NCBI RefSeq assembly: GCF_949987515.2 | Contig: NC_082690.1 | Coordinates: 103,848,400-103,912,399 of the forward strand | Direction: 5' to 3' | DNA: 64,000 nt | Source of the DNA: Delphinus delphis | Taxonomy: Eukaryota; Chordata; Mammalia; Artiodactyla; Delphinidae | Shown: in pieces, positions 25,620 to 43,738 of the stretch | Numbering within the stretch: position 1 is the stretch's first letter | How the letters are laid out: the number at the start of each line of letters is the position of its first letter | Made by a program: the position numbers and the translations under genes | The notes under the pieces: generated by a model | What the model saw: only the letters and a program-made list of their open reading frames with translations | Told to the model about the DNA's origin: nothing | The model's database searches: none

Positions 25620-25752
25620 TTTAATTAATGTATTTATTTTGGCCACGCCTCGCGGCTTGCAGGATCTTAGTTCGCCGACCAGGGGTCGAACCTGTGTCCC
25701 ATGCAGTGGAAGTGCGGAGTCCTAACCACTGGACCACCAAGGAATTCCCAAG
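25620..25752 (-). mobile_element. Short CHR-type SINE
   Basis: Antisense. AAAGTCCATTTTA repeats at about 25606 and 25755 are the target duplication. Confidence 0.88.
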
Positions 25753-26794
25753 CAAAGTCCATTTTAAAGGAAGGCTTTTCAGGACCCTGGTGGTGCCTGA
25801 AGTGCTCAAACCAAAGAGATGAACAGCTAAGTCTATGCACGCCATGTTTAAAGCAAAACCAAAAAATATTGTCAATTGTCATCTTCAGAATGGGCCAAAC
25901 GAATTGATCCTCCTAGACAGTGTCCTATAAGGACAAGTAAACAGTGGCCCTGCAGTGCTCTTGGGGTCATAGGTATTTCCTTCCTTCACTCACTCGACAA
26001 ATATTTCCTGAGCACCTACTCTGTGCTAGGCACTGCTCTGGGCTCTGGCGAGAAGAGCACAAAAGAAAAAGGTCAACCTGCTCCGATGAACAAATGTGCA
26101 AACAACCAGTTTGGGTGGGGGGTGCCAGTGAGGCCGGTGTGCGGAGGCAGCAGCCAGCAGGTATGCAGGGACCCTGGCCATTGGAGTCCTCACCCTTCCT
26201 TGTTCCTGTGAGGGGCTGGGGTGCTGCCCTTTTTTCCAGCCACTGATTCTCTCCCACCCCTGCCCTGTGCCCAGGGCTGGTTTCACTTTCCCCTTCCCCT
26301 AAATTCTCTGAGTTTTGTTTCTGTCTGTGGGTTCCCCGCCCCCGCGCACCACCTTTGTCGAGTTACATCTGAAGTAGCAGGGAAGCCAAACAGTTTCGGG
26401 GCGGGGGACGGAGGATGAGGTAGGGGCCGGGGCCTCCATTGCTCCTCCAAAGGCCCCACTTCATCACTTACCTGGTCCCATCTCCCCGTCAGGATCCACC
26501 TCCCTACCATATTCCAGGGAGCAGAGCCCTCACCCCCACCAAGGAGTCTGGGCTCTGGGCTATACTCCTTGTATGTATTTTGTATTTTGGCACCACCCCT
26601 TACCAGCCTTGTGGCTTTGAGCAGATAACCCCACCTCTCTGTGCCTCAGTTTCCTTAGTATAAAATGGGCCTCATAAAAGCGTTGTTAACAGAGATATTT
26701 ATAGAGATCTGCTGACCACCTGCTTAGTGCCAGGCTGTGCTAGGTGCTGGCCTTAGGCTGTGAGCAAACCAGTTCCTGGTCCCCGTGTACCTGA
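25753..26794. other. Intergenic, L2 and MIR pieces
   Basis: 25985-26110 is L2-like (ACTCACTCGACAAATATTTC, CTACTCTGTGCTAGGCACTG). 26590-26700 carries a sense MIR core (GCCTCAGTTTCCTTAGTATA). No gene is supported. Confidence 0.45.
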
Positions 26795-26842
26795 CCCAGC
26801 GGAGGCGCGGAGTCCTAACCGCTGGACCGCCAGGGAATTCCC
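26795..26842 (-). mobile_element. Truncated CHR-type SINE head
   Basis: Only the antisense tRNA-like head remains (GAGTCCTAACCGCTGGACCG, then CCAGGGAATTCCC). Confidence 0.75.
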
Positions 26843-26844
26843 TT

Positions 26845-27245
26845 AACCAGTTTTAAGTGAACAGTTCAGTGGCACTAAGTACTGTCACGTTGTGCAACCA
26901 TCACCATTCTCCATCTCCAGAATTTATTTCATCATCCCAGACTGACACTCTATTCTCATTGAACACCAACTCCCCATTCCCCACTTCCCACAGCCCCTGG
27001 TAACCACTGTGCTACTTCCTGTCTCTATGTCATCGACTATTCTAGGCATCGTATATAAGTGGAATCATACAATATTTATCCATATGTGTCTGGTTTATTT
27101 CACTTAGCATAAAGTCTTCAAGGTTCATCCATGTTGTAGCATGTGTTAGAATTTCTTTTTAAGGTTGAACACTAGTCTATTAATGTATATACCATATTTT
27201 GTTGATTCATTCATCCCTCCACGGACATTTGGGTTGTTTCCTACT
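26845..27245 (-). mobile_element. Antisense L1M 3' end
   Basis: GTTCAGTGGCACTAAGTACT, CGTTGTGCAACCATCACCAT and TATAAGTGGAATCATACAAT are reverse-complement L1M tail. The element is cut at 27246 by a CHR-type SINE and is not clearly resumed beyond it. Confidence 0.7.
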
Positions 27246-27462
27246 TTTTTTTTTTTTTTTTTTTTTTTTTGTGGTACGTGGGCCTCTCACTGTTGTGGCC
27301 TCTCCCGTTGCGGAGCACAGGCTCCGGACGCGCAGGCTCAGCAGCCATGGCTCACGGGCCCAGCCACTCCGCGGCATGTGGGATCTTCCCGGACCGGGGC
27401 ACGAACCCGTGTCCCCTGCATCGGCAGGCGGACTCTCAACCACTGCGCCACCAGGGAAGCCC
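27246..27462 (-). mobile_element. CHR-2-type SINE
   Basis: Antisense GC-rich copy with a T25 tract at 27246-27270 and head CCACCAGGGAAGCCC. It ends an antisense L1 fragment. Confidence 0.92.
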
Positions 27463-27689
27463 TTGCTTGTCTTTTGAATATATCCTGGGCAAATAAGTTT
27501 GACTAACACTGCCAGGGAGAGAGGTGAATTTAGTTCATTCACCCAACAAATATTTATTGAGCACTTTGGTTGTACCAGACCCTGACAGGGGCTGGGACAC
27601 AGTAGGGGCTTCGTGGAATCTCTGATGAAGTTTCGTAGATGATGCTGGACACAGGCAGTCTTTCTCATCGGGGGAACAACTCAGATGTC

Positions 27690-28015
27690 TCCACTTGTGG
27701 AAAGAAAGTTACACAGTGTACAGATCGAGGCCCCAGGAGGGAGGGATATTCGTCCATGCTGCCCACTGTCCACCTGTGAATGGCTGCAGAAAAGAAGAAA
27801 TTAACACGTCCCCTCCCCGATGCTGGCCAAGCCACGCAAAGCTAATAGCCTTTTTACTTTACTTCCTCACTTGCTCCCCATCTCTGTTCTATAAAAGAAA
27901 CCGGCATTCAGACCCCGATAAGATGGTTTTTTGGGCACACTGGCCCGTCATCTTCTCAGTCTGCCGGTGTTGTGAATAAAGTCACTACTCCTTGCCTCAA
28001 AGAAAAAAAACAAAA
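27690..28015 (+). mobile_element. Retroviral LTR fragment (U3-R) ending in an A-rich tail
   Basis: CTATAAAAG at 27890-27898 looks like an LTR TATA box. It is followed by CCCCGATAAGATGG and then GAATAAAGTC near 27974, an LTR-type poly(A) signal, then ACTCCTTGCCTCA. This resembles class I ERV LTRs of ruminants and whales as I remember them. The match stops just after the expected poly(A) site and is followed by an A-rich run, so U5 seems absent. The 5' border is uncertain. Confidence 0.5.
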
Positions 28016-28033
28016 CAACAGCCACCTAAATCA

Positions 28034-28150
28034 GGGACTTCCCTGGTGGTTCAGTGGTTAAGACTTTGCCTTCCAATGCAGGGGGTGTGGGTTCGATCCC
28101 TGGTCAGGGAGCTAAGATCCCACATGCCTCGCAGCCAAAAACAAACAAAC
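28034..28150 (+). mobile_element. Short CHR-type SINE
   Basis: Sense, AGGGACTTCCCTGGTGGTTC to CAGCCAAAAACAAACAAAC. It follows the A-rich end of the LTR fragment and is itself followed by a C11 run. Confidence 0.88.
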
Positions 28151-28859
28151 AACCCCCCCCCCCATAAAACAGAAGCAATATTGTAACAAATTCAATAAAG
28201 ACTTTAAAAAAAATGGTCCACATCAAAAAAAATCTTAAAAAAAAAAAAAAGGCCCTGAATCAGCCCCCATCACTTCCTCCCCTCAAAATCTTCTACTGTG
28301 AGGCTACTGTGACAATACAAGATGCGCGGGATATAATAAAGGATAATTTGTCTCCCAATGTCCCTCTAAAATTCCAAAGGAAACTTGTCTCTATGCCCTC
28401 AGATGAAGTCGTGACTTTCTGTGCCATGTTTCTCCACAGTGCTGGCCAGTTCCCACCGTGGCTCCGCAGCCTTTCTGGAAGTCTCCTGTACCCTTGATCC
28501 ACTGGGCTGCCACGACTTCAGGTAGCCCATCTCAAGCTCTCCAGGCAGCTTTCTTGAAACACCTCTCCCCAGATTTGGGATTAGAAGGCAGACCCCAGCC
28601 CTAGTCCCTGAGGGGAGTGTTGGGACTCCCTTTCTAAATCAATCTCATCACAAAATTCTCCTTCCAGAATCCACCCTCCCAACCCTTTATAATCTTCAAG
28701 TAGACCGGGGGTTTCGCGTGACAAAATGGGTCTTCTAACATCCTCTCACACTTTCCATCATGCTTAGGACTAATCCCAAGACCTTCCCGTGGCCACTGGG
28801 CCACATGACCCGACTTCCGAGCCCCCAGAGAATTTAAAATGCCATAATATCAAAGAATA
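28151..28859. other. Intergenic, unrecognised
   Basis: A-rich to 28250, then about 600 bp that I cannot assign. A 94-codon frame at 28213-28497 begins in the A-tract and shows no family resemblance. Treated as non-coding. Confidence 0.4.
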
Positions 28860-29275
28860 TTACAGAAACTGACACAGCAGTGTAAAACAGCTATACTCCA
28901 ATTTAAAAAAAAAGAACGTTACAAATAATTGTATGTCACCCAAAATAAAAACTTAATCAAAGTGAAGGCCTTTTCAGAAAAGTGTGAAACGCCAAAATTG
29001 GTACAAAACTATCAAAAACTTCAGTAGATCAATAACCAGTAAAGAAGATTATAATCTAAGACTCCAGTGCCAAAGGGTCCCAGTGGAGCCCACCAGACTT
29101 TCAAGGAACAGAGAGATGGTCCTTATCTTATACCAGTTGTTCCAGAAAACAGAGAATGAGAAAAGGCTGCCCACTTGCTCAGGTGACTCCCAAACCAGAA
29201 AAGAACAGTATCGGAAAAGGAAAAGTGTAGAGCATTTCACTCTGAACACAGATGTTAAATTATGATCTAATAGCA
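28860..29275 (+). mobile_element. L1 fragments: a 3' tail and an ORF2 piece
   Basis: 28861-28913 (GTGTAAAACAGCTATACTCC then an A-run) is a cetartiodactyl L1 3' terminus. A separate degenerate ORF2 remnant follows at about 28970-29265; its translation includes an IKNFSRSITSKE segment and a YQLFQKTENEKRLP segment, both echoing L1 ORF2. Neither part is intact. Confidence 0.5.
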
Positions 29276-29391
29276 TAAAATAGAGAAGAATGCCCCACCT
29301 AGGGGTAGGGAAAGGACTTCTTAAGACATCCAGAATGCAAACCCTCATTCAAAACATTTATGGATCTGAGCACATCAAAATTAAGTATTTC

Positions 29392-29612
29392 GGGCTCCCC
29401 TGGTGGCGCAGTGGTTGAGAGTCCGCCTGCCGATGCAGGGGACGCGGGTTCGTGCCCCGGTCCGGGAAGATCCCACGTGCCGCGGAGTGGCTGGGCCCGT
29501 GAGCCATGGCTGCTGAGCCTGCGCGTCCGGAGCCTGTGCTCCGCAACGGGAGAGGCCACAGCAGTGAGAGGCCCGAGTACCGCAAAAACAACAAAAACAA
29601 ACAAACAAAAAC
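29392..29612 (+). mobile_element. CHR-2-type SINE
   Basis: Sense GC-rich copy (GGGCTCCCCTGGTGGCGCAG to an (AAAC)n tail). The exact 13 bp repeat AATTAAGTATTTC flanks it at 29379-29391 and 29613-29625. This subtype is the main clue for a cetacean or hippo lineage. Confidence 0.95.
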
Positions 29613-29759
29613 AATTAAGTATTTCTGCTCCACAAAGGCCATCAGAGATAATGTTGATAGATAGCTGGTTGCAACCTAGTGAATGAAGAACTCCTGCAAG
29701 TTAATAAGAAAAAGCCAAGAAACACAATAGAGAAATGGCCATGAACAGAAACAAGTACC

Positions 29760-29783
29760 CCTGAACTGAACTGAACTGAACTG
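29760..29783. repeat. (CTGAA)n short pentanucleotide repeat
   Basis: Four to five tandem CTGAA units end in CTGG. Short and isolated. Confidence 0.85.
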
Positions 29784-29914
29784 GCCCAAAGGCAAAAAAT
29801 TAATGAAGATGGGGTCAAAGAAGTAATCAGCACAATTCAGTTAAAATTACAATGAGATACCATGTTTTTAAATTTATTTTTTCATTCATTTTATATATAC
29901 ATATATGTATTTTT

Positions 29915-30028
29915 CTTTTGGCCGCACCGCGTGGCATGTGGAATCTTAGTTCCCTGACCAGGGATCGACGCCGTGCCCCCTGCATCGGGAGCACGGAATC
30001 TTAGTCACTGGATCTCCAGGGAAGTCCC
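29915..30028 (-). mobile_element. Short CHR-type SINE
   Basis: Antisense, TTTTGGCCGCACCGCGTGGC to CTCCAGGGAAGTCCC. Confidence 0.85.
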
Positions 30029-30039
30029 TAAAATTTATT

Positions 30040-30128
30040 TTTTTATTGAAGTGTAGTTGATTTACAATGTTGTGTTAATTTCTGCTGTACAGCAAAGTGA
30101 CACAGTTATACACATATATACTTTAAAA
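30040..30128 (-). mobile_element. L1 3' terminal fragment, antisense
   Basis: TTATTGAAGTGTAGTTGATT and TGTTGTGTTAATTTCTGCTG followed by a GTACAGCAAAGTGACACAGT segment are the reverse complement of a young cetartiodactyl L1 end. It lies between two antisense SINEs. Confidence 0.65.
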
Positions 30129-30129
30129 A

Positions 30130-30357
30130 AATATTTACTTATTTATTTGGCTGCATCGGTCCTGGTTGTGGCACACGGAATCTTCGTTGCAGCATGCAGG
30201 ATCTGTTGTTAGGGCGCATGGGCTTCTCTCTAGTTGTGGCACACAGGCTCAGTTGTCCCATGGCACGTGAGATCTTAGTTCCCCCACCAGGGATTGAACC
30301 CGCATCCCCTGCATTGGAAGGCAGATTCTTAACCACTAGACCACCAGGGAAGTCCCA
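30130..30357 (-). mobile_element. CHR-type SINE
   Basis: Antisense, from ATTTACTTATTTATTTGGCT to GACCACCAGGGAAGTCCC. Flanks share a CATATATAC-like motif (30112 and 30356), possibly the target duplication. Confidence 0.85.
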
Positions 30358-30379
30358 TATATACATTCTTTCTTGTATT

Positions 30380-31560
30380 CTTTTCCATTATGGTTTATCC
30401 CAGGGAGATACCCTTTTATAACCATCAGGTGAGTAAAAATTCATCAGGTGAATACTGATGTTTGGTGAGGGTGTGGACCGACAGAACTCCTTATCACTTT
30501 TGCAGGCATATAAACTGGTACAACTTCTTTTTCAAGCAATCTAAAAAGAGATATACATTTGTTTCAAGATCCCACACTCTCAATCCTTGGTAAATAAGCC
30601 CCAGAAATTCTCGTGCAGATGTACAAAGAGGCGTATACGAGGACGTTGACTGCAGTGTCCTGTGTGGAAACAGAAGTTGGGGGCAACGTTGGCATCCAAC
30701 CTCAGGGGAATGCATAGTAAAGCGTAATGGAAGCAAACTACAGAACTTTAGGCAACAGTCAGAAACAACAGACAGCTTCTCAAAACGTGGCGTTCAGAGA
30801 GAAGAGTAAGGAACAAAAATGAGGTCAACAGCATAATACATTTATATAAACTAAAACCACCAATGCATAAACACGATATTAGATACTTCACAGAGCCATT
30901 CCTATTTAAGTGAGATGGGAATGAAGAGCAAAGATAAAGGAGAAAAAAATGCTAAACCAAAACAAGAGATTGACCTTGTATCCATTGGTGATTCTCATAC
31001 ACTGTGAAATAAGGAACATGATCAACTCAGCGCCCTGTGCCCGAGGACCAGAAGAGAAATGTGCAAAGGACGCGAACAGGGAATTCACAGAGGAAGCACA
31101 AATGGCCCATAAAGATAGGAAAATATACGAATCTCACAAATAATGAAGGGAATGCAAGTGATAGCAACGAGTTCATATTTTTTCACCTATGAGATTAACA
31201 AAGATTTTTTTTTTAATATGGAACGCTTCACAAATTTCCATGTCATCCTTGTACAGGGTCCATGCTGATCTTCTCTGTGTCGTTCCAATTTTAGTATATG
31301 TGCTGCTGAAGTGAGCACAGCAAAGATTTCTTTAAATTATACTATGTTTTGCTGGCGAGAGTGTAAACACTGTGGATTGAAATCTATATTGATTGAGCAT
31401 TTGGGGACAGTGATTAAGCGTTATCAAAATTAAATTGCTGACAGCCAGCAAGTTTGCTTAAAGGAACTTATCTTGCAGAAATACCTCACGTGCAAAGGCG
31501 CATTTCCAAGGATGTCACTGCTGCAATGTCTGTCCCAGGGAAGCTAGCAGAAGCTGTGTG
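30380..31560 (+). mobile_element. Degenerate L1-like 3' sequence around the U6 copy
   Basis: Several short stretches look like old L1 tails in sense orientation (TGTTTGGTGAGGGTGTGGAC at 30459, AGAAATACCTCACGTGCAAA near 31480). The U6 retropseudogene sits within this block. Subfamily and continuity are uncertain, and no coding frame survives. Confidence 0.4.
31215..31318 (-). pseudogene. RNU6 pseudogene: U6 snRNA retropseudogene
   Basis: The minus strand reads as a near full-length U6 snRNA: GTGCTCACTTCAGCAGCACA at the 5' end (31318 downward), then ACTAAAATTGGAACGA, the AGAGAAGAT region and a GAAGCGTTCCATATT end. Substitutions fall at several conserved sites, including CGCTTCGG changed to CACTTCAG and ACACGCAAATTC changed in the 3' half. 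An A-tract follows the 3' end and a 9 bp repeat CAAAGATTT flanks the copy (31199-31207 and 31321-31329). That is the mark of L1-mediated insertion, so it is probably silent. Confidence 0.92.
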
Positions 31561-31937
31561 TGTGTCTGACAGGAGGAGATGAGTTTAGTACATCATGTCA
31601 GACATATGGTGACAACCAGTGTGAAGGCTGAGGTAGCTCTGCATGTACTGACATGGAAAGATAAGCATAATATACTATTAAGCAAAAGAAGTATGATGTC
31701 ACTTTTGTTGAGAAATTACACACACACACATGCAAAATCACAAGACATTAAAAAGGTCCACGGTTTCAGGTCTGTTTTGGCATCGAAGGCCAAGCATAAG
31801 TCAACAGTGCAACGGCTCCCGTGTTCCGAAGCAGGTGCTTGTGGTGGGACCTGCAGGTAGATGGGGCAGATGGATCACACAGGACCTAGTAGGCCATGGT
31901 AAGGACTTCTTCTTTTACTCCTCAAGAGATGGGATCC

Positions 31938-32050
31938 CGGGAATTCCTTGGCAGTCCAGTGGTTGGGAGTCGGCTTTTCCACTGCAGGGGGCCTGGGTTC
32001 CATCCCTGGTTGAACTAAGATCCCGCAAGATGTGCGGCGCAGCCAAAAAG
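31938..32050 (+). mobile_element. Short CHR-type SINE
   Basis: Sense, CGGGAATTCCTTGGCAGTCC to GCAGCCAAAAAGAG. Its B box reads GGTTCCATCCC. Confidence 0.85.
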
Positions 32051-33261
32051 AGAGGGGGTGGGAATCCATTGGAGGGTTTTAAACAAAGGCAGGACAGGCT
32101 CCAGTCTTAACAGGATCACTCTGGCTGCTGAGTAGAGAACAGACTTGGGGCAAGAGCAGAAGCTGGGCGCAGGGGCTACTGCAGTGATCCGGATGAGAAG
32201 GGGTGGGGGCTTGGGGGAGCGTGCTAATGGTGGTGGAGGGGAGAAGTGGCTGGATTCTGTGTGTATTCTGAAGGCGGCACCAGCAGGGTTTGCTAGTGCT
32301 TGGGGTGTGGAGTGTGAAGGAAAGAGAGGAGTCCACAATGACACCAGAATTTTGGCGTGAGCAGCAGGAAGGATGGATGTGGCCTTGACTGAGATGGGGC
32401 AGATGGAAAGTCTGAATTTCAACATGTCAAATTAACTAATATGCTTATTCATCATCCAAGTGGAGTTGTCGAATGGGCCATTGGATACGAGTCTGGACTT
32501 CGCGGGAGAGGTCAGTCCTGAGATATGTAAACTCGGGCAGACCTGGAAGGTGATAGATGTCTTTTAAGGCCAGCAGACTGGAGGAGCTCACTTGAGGAGT
32601 GAGTGTGGCTGGAAAGGTCTGTAGACACCTCGTGAAAATATTTACCTGAGGAGCCCAGACCCGTCCTCTGCCAAGGAAGGAAGTAGCCCAGAGTTTGTCC
32701 AAAAAATCAATTCGATGGGGGTCTGGAGGGGACTTGCTCTCTGAAAATGGAGCAGCCCACACACTTGCCCTTCACCTGGGGTCCCACGGGTGACATTCAG
32801 CAGAGGAGGTGGATGCGCGGGGCTGGCGGCCCACCAGAAAGAGCAGAGTTGACCTATTTTGAATGGAAAAGATCTTTCCCTGGAGCGTTACTTAGGTTGT
32901 TCAGTGAAATGTGCTCATTGCAGAGGTGCTACTGGGATGGAGTCTGCAAGCAGACAGGGGTCCACAGCAACAAAGCTCTGAGCAAAACACGCCCGTAGGG
33001 CATCTGCTGGGATTTACTTCCACGAGCAGTCTCACCGGGGCGCACTGTTGACTGATTAATAACAACTCTCACCTGGCTGTTGTGACGAGCTGTGGAAATG
33101 TTCCATGATGCATGTGTGTATATATTAACTGATTTAATCCTTGCCACAGCCCTAGAAGGTAGACACTGTTATAACCAGCCCCACGTTGCCCATGAGGAAA
33201 CAGAGAAGGTACGTGACACGTGGAGGGGCTGGGATCTCAACCCCCGTGCTTCCTCTGTTTT
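32051..33261. other. Intergenic, L2-like
   Basis: 32060-32440 resembles an L2 3' region (CTTAACAGGATCACTCTGGC, GAGAAGTGGCTGGATTCTGT). 32440-32760 continues with similar old-repeat text. The rest is unassigned, with a MIR/L2-like end at 33130-33240. Confidence 0.45.
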
Positions 33262-33381
33262 TTTGGGTTTTTTTTGGCCATGCCCTGCAGCTTGCGGGAT
33301 CTTAGTTCCCCCAGCAGGGGTCAAACCCATGCCCCTGCGGTGGAAGTGCGGAGTCCTAACCACTGGACCGTGGGGAAGTCC
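33262..33381 (-). mobile_element. Short CHR-type SINE
   Basis: Antisense, TTTTTTTTGGCCATGCCCTG to GTGGGGAAGTCCC, flanked by TTCCTCTG at about 33250 and 33384. Confidence 0.85.
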
Positions 33382-34232
33382 CTTTCCTCTGTACTCCTGA
33401 CCATCGTACTCTGCTGCCTACCAATAGTCATCAGTGATTTTTAGCAGTTTTAATCAACATTTACCGAGTGTGTTGCCTTTGTGATTTCATCGAATCCTTG
33501 CAACAAACCTACGGGATGGGCCTCTGATTCCAGTTTGACAGAGGAGAGAAGTGACTTGCCCAAGGTCACAGACCGGTGAGAGGCTAAGCCACGCTACTCC
33601 ATCTCCAGGGCCTCAGCTCGGCACCAGGTCCCTATACTGCTGGTCACAGTGGTCAGCTCCCGGCATCTCACGGGGATTTACCGTGTCAAGGCTTTTTGGC
33701 GATGCTTAGAACTTTGGAATGAGAGCTGCATGTTCTTCCTCCAGAGCCTCCTCAGTGCTCTGGTTTGCCTGCTGCCTTGTTCCTGGACGTGGTATTCAAC
33801 TTCCTGGCCTTTCCTGTCCTGTCAGGGCCTCGGAGGGTAAGTGGTTTGAACAAGATCTTGTTGTGAGGGTTCAGTTTGCCCCTTACATGGCCTCAGCAGG
33901 GGCTGAGGGGCAGCAAGGAGGCAGGCAGAGGGAGAGGGACACGGCAGGCGCCGTCTGCCATCTTCGTAGGGTGTGAGGACCCTTTGAGATGGAGAGTCCT
34001 GAGACCCCTTTGATAAATAGATGGTGAAACACAGGCTGAGCAAGGGCAGGGGGGAATTGTACTCGGTCAACGGGGAGTCCTGCAGACTCAGGAGCAGAGG
34101 CAGGCCTTGGCCCTGGATCTCTGGACTCCCAGACCTGGACTCTTTCTCAGCATCCTGCCCAACTCTCCCCTCCGGAAGGAAGTAGGACTTATATATATAC
34201 CTTTCCTGGCCTGCTTTTGCCAGAGCCCTTGA

Positions 34233-42531
<8,299 letters not shown>

Positions 42532-42600
42532 CAAGCACTCCGCCCCAAGCCCAGACCGAGAGTCCAGTCCCTGAGATAAAAATTAAATGCTTTGTGGAAT
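42532..42600 (+). terminator. TSGA10IP: TSGA10IP 3' UTR with ATTAAA signal
   Basis: The stop codon at 42529-42531 is followed 50 bases later by ATTAAA (42582-42587), the commonest variant poly(A) signal. A TGTGG-rich segment follows. The 3' UTR is therefore probably under 80 nt. Confidence 0.6.
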
Positions 42601-43489
42601 ATACACTGTGGGATTCCTGGTGGTAGTGGAAAGAGGCTGCAGGTTGGGAGTAGGTGGTGGCAGGTGGGGTATGCAGCACTCTTGGCTGGTTCCCAGGACG
42701 AGGAACTCTGGCTGTTCTGGCTGCCCCCTCCCAGCACACACGGCTCTGCCTCTGCCCTGAGGACTGAGTGGGGCATCTCCAAGAGCGAGAGCTGCAACCC
42801 CTAAAACTGCTGGGTGCTGGAATTCAAGAGTGAATAGGACACAATGGCTTCCGCCTTTGGGAACTCCCAGTCCTGTTGGGGAGGGGGGCGGACCATTAAA
42901 GGGGCGCACGGTGTAACAAACGGGCCGCCAGAACGATCAACTGTGAGGCGGGGGTGTCAGGAGGGATTGTGTGGTCTGAGCTTTTACATTTAAGCAACTT
43001 CAGGTTAGAGCCCCTCTCCTCAAGGGGGAAAAAAAAAAACCTCAAACACACGGACGTGCCAAACTTTACATTCAATTTCAGGGGACTCAGACACGCAGAA
43101 GTTCATCTCGACCTCCGTAGCAGTCACAGGGCGCAGGTTAAAAAATCCGATCCAAGGAACGGGGGAAGGCAGCGTTTGCAGACAGTACTAGTTGTAGGGA
43201 TTGGGAGGAGGCTGGAATGTGGAGCTGGGGAGGTCTCAGGAGAACACGCTCGTCGTTGAACACCTGATGGAGCCACGACCCCGGGGAGTTCACTAGGAGG
43301 ACGCCTACTGCAGCGGTGGGCGCTGCCCACGGAAAGTCCGTGAGGCAGTGACTGTCCCGTGACTGAGGGTGTGCAAGCGGAGGGAAGCCTGAGAGGGGCT
43401 TTTCTGCGTCGGCGGTGCTGACTTTGATGGCCCCTAAGTCCTTAAAGTTCTGGGATGCCGTCTTACCCAGACCCGGTCGCACAGCACCT
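42601..43489. other. Short TSGA10IP-SART1 intergenic gap
   Basis: About 1.1 kb separates the TSGA10IP poly(A) signal from the SART1 ATG. 42810-42930 has an L2-like flavour (GGTGCTGGAATTCAAGAGTG). From about 43380 the sequence becomes CpG-rich promoter. No gene in between. Confidence 0.5.
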
Positions 43490-43738
43490 TGAGGCGCGCA
43501 TGCGCAATTGAGCGACCTGCTCAAAGACTGCACCACCGCCCGAGGCGGCCGCGACTGCGCAGTCGGGCTCCGATCCCGGCTTTCCCATGAACCTTTGGGG
43601 CCGGCTCCGAGGCAAGCGACGGAAGCAGCCGCTCTTGGTTTCCGGCAATACGACACCGGCTGTCTGGCGACCCGGAAGTGTTCCCATTTTGCGTTGTCGG
43701 GGCTCGGCGGTAGCCGGGCTTGGGGTGCACACACCACC
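43490..43738 (+). promoter_or_regulatory. SART1: SART1 CpG-island promoter
   Basis: The 250 bases before the SART1 ATG are CpG-rich and lack a TATA box. They hold a perfect NRF1 palindrome GCGCATGCGC (43496-43505), a second 14 bp palindrome with a TGCGCA core (43552-43565) and an ETS/GABP site CCGGAAGTG (43672-43680), 59 bases before the ATG. NRF1 plus ETS is a common housekeeping promoter layout. The CpG-rich zone continues through exon 1 to about 44090. Confidence 0.75.

Noticed and set aside
28213..28497. 94-codon frame starting in an A-rich tract
   Set aside because: The initial lysines come from the A-run. The remainder matches no family I know.
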